A stretch of DNA of 17,192 nucleotides. Source: an uncultured Lachnospiraceae bacterium. Its GTDB lineage: Bacteria; Bacillota; Clostridia; Lachnospirales; Lachnospiraceae. The stretch's first letter is position 1; each line of letters opens with the position of its first letter. Below are positions 15,523 through 17,192 of the stretch, one piece after another. The notes under the pieces are model-generated. The model was not told where the DNA came from and did no database searches. It was given only the letters and a program-made list of their open reading frames with translations. The stretch covers positions 1 to 17,192 of the forward strand of contig CAMALD010000006.1 of assembly GCA_945836355.1 (NCBI GenBank), read 5' to 3'. The translations under genes and the position numbers were made by a program.

Positions 15523-17178
15523 CTATTCATGCACATCCGGAAGTGCAATCGCGTCCGCAAACGACATCGGTCTGCCCCACGCATAACCCTGTATGTAATC
15601 GCAGCCGTGGCTCTTAAGCATCTCGACCTGAACCGGCTTTTCAACACCCTCGGCGATTACCTTGCAGCCCTGCAAATGGCCAATGGAAATGACCGCATTG
15701 ACGAATTCCGCACTCTGGGTATCCTTCTCAATATCATCCACAAAGCTTTTGTCCACCTTCAGCAGATCGATGGAAAGCCTTGACAAATATGACAGAGAAG
15801 CGAAACCTGTCCCGAAATCATCCAGCGCGATATCAACTCCCAACTCCTTGAGCTCTCGTATATTTTCCATAGCATTTTCAAGGGACTGCACAATACAGTA
15901 CTCGGTAATCTCAATCTCCAGATATTCCGGCGGGAAAACTGTCTCCTGTAAAATTTCCTTCATCATCACAGCAAACCCGTAGCGGCAGATATTCTTGGCA
16001 GATACATTGATTGACAGCTTCACCTTCCTGCCCTGCCGGATCAGCTCATAAAATTCACACAAAGCATGCCTGATTACATACTCATCAATTCTCAGGATGA
16101 GGTCTGTCTCCTCCGCCACCGGAATAAACTCCCCCGGACTGACCGTAATTCCGTCTCCGGTCTTTAATCTCAGCAGCGCCTCAAATCCGCGAAGACGGCG
16201 GCTGTTGATATCATACTGCGGCTGATATACCAGATAAAAGTAATCCTTGTCCAGACTCTCCTTTATAATACTCTCCAGCTCTGCATGACGGAGCATTTCT
16301 GTCTCCATATTGACATCAAACCGGTAAATCTTATTTTTTCCGCTTCTCTTCGCCTGATACATGGCTATATCAGCATATTTTAACAGTGCGTCCGCCTCTG
16401 TGCTGTCCGACGGATAATGAACGATGCCAACGCTGGCAGTGACATAACACTCTACCGACTGATCTTTTCCTGAGATCAGCATGCGGCTGCCGATGGAATC
16501 AACCACCTTCCGTGCCTCCCCGTTAATATCCTGCAGCTCCGGTAAAAGCAAAACAAATTCATCACCGCCCAGCCGGCTAACCACAGCATCTTTCCCACAG
16601 ATTTCCAGCATTCTCTGGGATATGATGCGCAGTAACTGGTCACCGCATTTATGCCCGTAATTATCATTGACGAACTTAAAATCATCTAAATCTACATACA
16701 GCAGATAGAACGGCTTTTTTTCTTTTGTTTTCTGCGCCAGAATTCTCATCAGTCCCCTGCGGTTCTTCAGTCCGGTAAGAAAATCGGTGACAATATCCTT
16801 TTCCCTCTGAACAAGCTGTTTGCGCAGAATGATAATCGCCATCAGCATAATCAGGGTATTGGCGATACCCGGAATCGACGTCAGCTTCTTTACCATGATA
16901 ATCGGTCTGAGCATGGAAATAATGGAAAAGCTCATTAATATGACGGAATTTCGAAACCCCTTTTTGTAATCGGTACACACCATGATAATGCTCAGCATTG
17001 CCATACAGGCATTAAGTACACCGTTAAAGCTGGAAAGCGGCAATGTATTGCCTCCGAACGAAACATTGACCCGGCTGCCCTTGCTGTCAAACAGAATGGT
17101 CGCAATCATCAGGCAGATATATAAAACAGTACAAAATATCAATAGAACTCTTTTTTTTCTTAAACGGGCTTTTACCAC
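15523..17178 (-). CDS. Membrane GGDEF-EAL protein (c-di-GMP synthesis/breakdown)
   Basis: Controls c-di-GMP, the messenger behind attachment and motility switches. The 551 residues start at a GTG with AAGGGG eight bases upstream. The N-terminus has about four membrane segments (10-30, 50-69, 76-96, 103-118) and no recognised sensor domain. The GGDEF domain (about 125-285) keeps an intact GGDEF (204-208) and a substrate-site DLDDFK. The residues just before it are GKDAVVSRL, so the RxxD feedback-inhibition site is absent. The EAL domain (about 298-545) keeps EALLR (333-337), Asn391, ITEY (Glu426), DDFGTG (453-458), Lys474, AEGVE and QGY. Both activities could therefore be live, though such tandem proteins often favour one. 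It ends 118 bp before the first gene of the c-di-AMP cluster. Confidence 0.93.
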   Translation of the reverse strand: MVKARLRKKRVLLIFCTVLYICLMIATILFDSKGSRVNVSFGGNTLPLSSFNGVLNACMAMLSIIMVCTDYKKGFRNSVILMSFSIISMLRPIIMVKKLTSIPGIANTLIMLMAIIILRKQLVQREKDIVTDFLTGLKNRRGLMRILAQKTKEKKPFYLLYVDLDDFKFVNDNYGHKCGDQLLRIISQRMLEICGKDAVVSRLGGDEFVLLLPELQDINGEARKVVDSIGSRMLISGKDQSVECYVTASVGIVHYPSDSTEADALLKYADIAMYQAKRSGKNKIYRFDVNMETEMLRHAELESIIKESLDKDYFYLVYQPQYDINSRRLRGFEALLRLKTGDGITVSPGEFIPVAEETDLILRIDEYVIRHALCEFYELIRQGRKVKLSINVSAKNICRYGFAVMMKEILQETVFPPEYLEIEITEYCIVQSLENAMENIRELKELGVDIALDDFGTGFASLSYLSRLSIDLLKVDKSFVDDIEKDTQSAEFVNAVISIGHLQGCKVIAEGVEKPVQVEMLKSHGCDYIQGYAWGRPMSFADAIALPDVHE

Positions 17179-17192
17179 TTGTTTGTCCCCTT

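Noticed and set aside
15435..15647. Minus-strand open frame overlapping the end of the GGDEF-EAL gene and the promoter region
   Set aside because: It is out of frame with the EAL domain, has an Arg-rich unordered product, and has no ribosome site.
1..17192. Mobile elements, CRISPR arrays, tRNA/rRNA genes, T-box or known riboswitches
   Set aside because: No transposase or integrase genes, repeat-spacer pattern, cloverleaf or conserved leader motif was seen. leuA in particular has no leader of its own.

Overview
The window reads as ordinary chromosomal DNA of a Gram-positive Clostridia-type anaerobe, most likely a Lachnospiraceae relative (an inference from protein style and gene content; no search was run). 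Signs are a CdaA/CdaR c-di-AMP module, strong AGGAGG-type ribosome sites, a Gram-positive lipoprotein signal, a wall-glycan ABC exporter with a teichoic-acid-type glycerophosphotransferase, and a fused OppD-OppF ATPase. All thirteen recognised genes lie on the minus strand, so transcription runs from high to low coordinates. No tRNA, rRNA, CRISPR array, insertion sequence or phage gene was seen, and no gap between genes exceeds 160 bp.

Right to left (transcription order): (1) 17178-15523, a membrane GGDEF-EAL protein of c-di-GMP metabolism. (2) 15404-11327, a four-gene c-di-AMP cluster: two uncharacterised membrane proteins, the diadenylate cyclase CdaA and its YbbR-domain partner CdaR. A likely promoter sits at 15436-15463. 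The usual third partner glmM does not follow. (3) 11291-9621, a lone leuA. (4) 9561-5499, a surface-glycan set: ABC-2 permease, short Wzt/TagH-like ATPase, WsaF-like glycosyltransferase and CDP-glycerol glycerophosphotransferase. (5) 5344-97, a complete oligopeptide ABC importer: lipoprotein, OppB, OppC and OppDF fusion. It has a convincing promoter at 5489-5517 with a palindrome at its predicted start point, and an intrinsic terminator at 66-96. (6) At the left edge a near-consensus promoter (2-30) points out of the window.

No clear terminator or new promoter was found between the c-di-AMP genes and the end of the glycan genes, so about 10 kb may be read together. The best candidates for something undescribed are the two membrane proteins ahead of cdaA, one with a long acidic and tyrosine-rich cytoplasmic tail. 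Next are the small glycan-export set and the regulatory arrangement of the peptide importer. Most other genes are well-known families.
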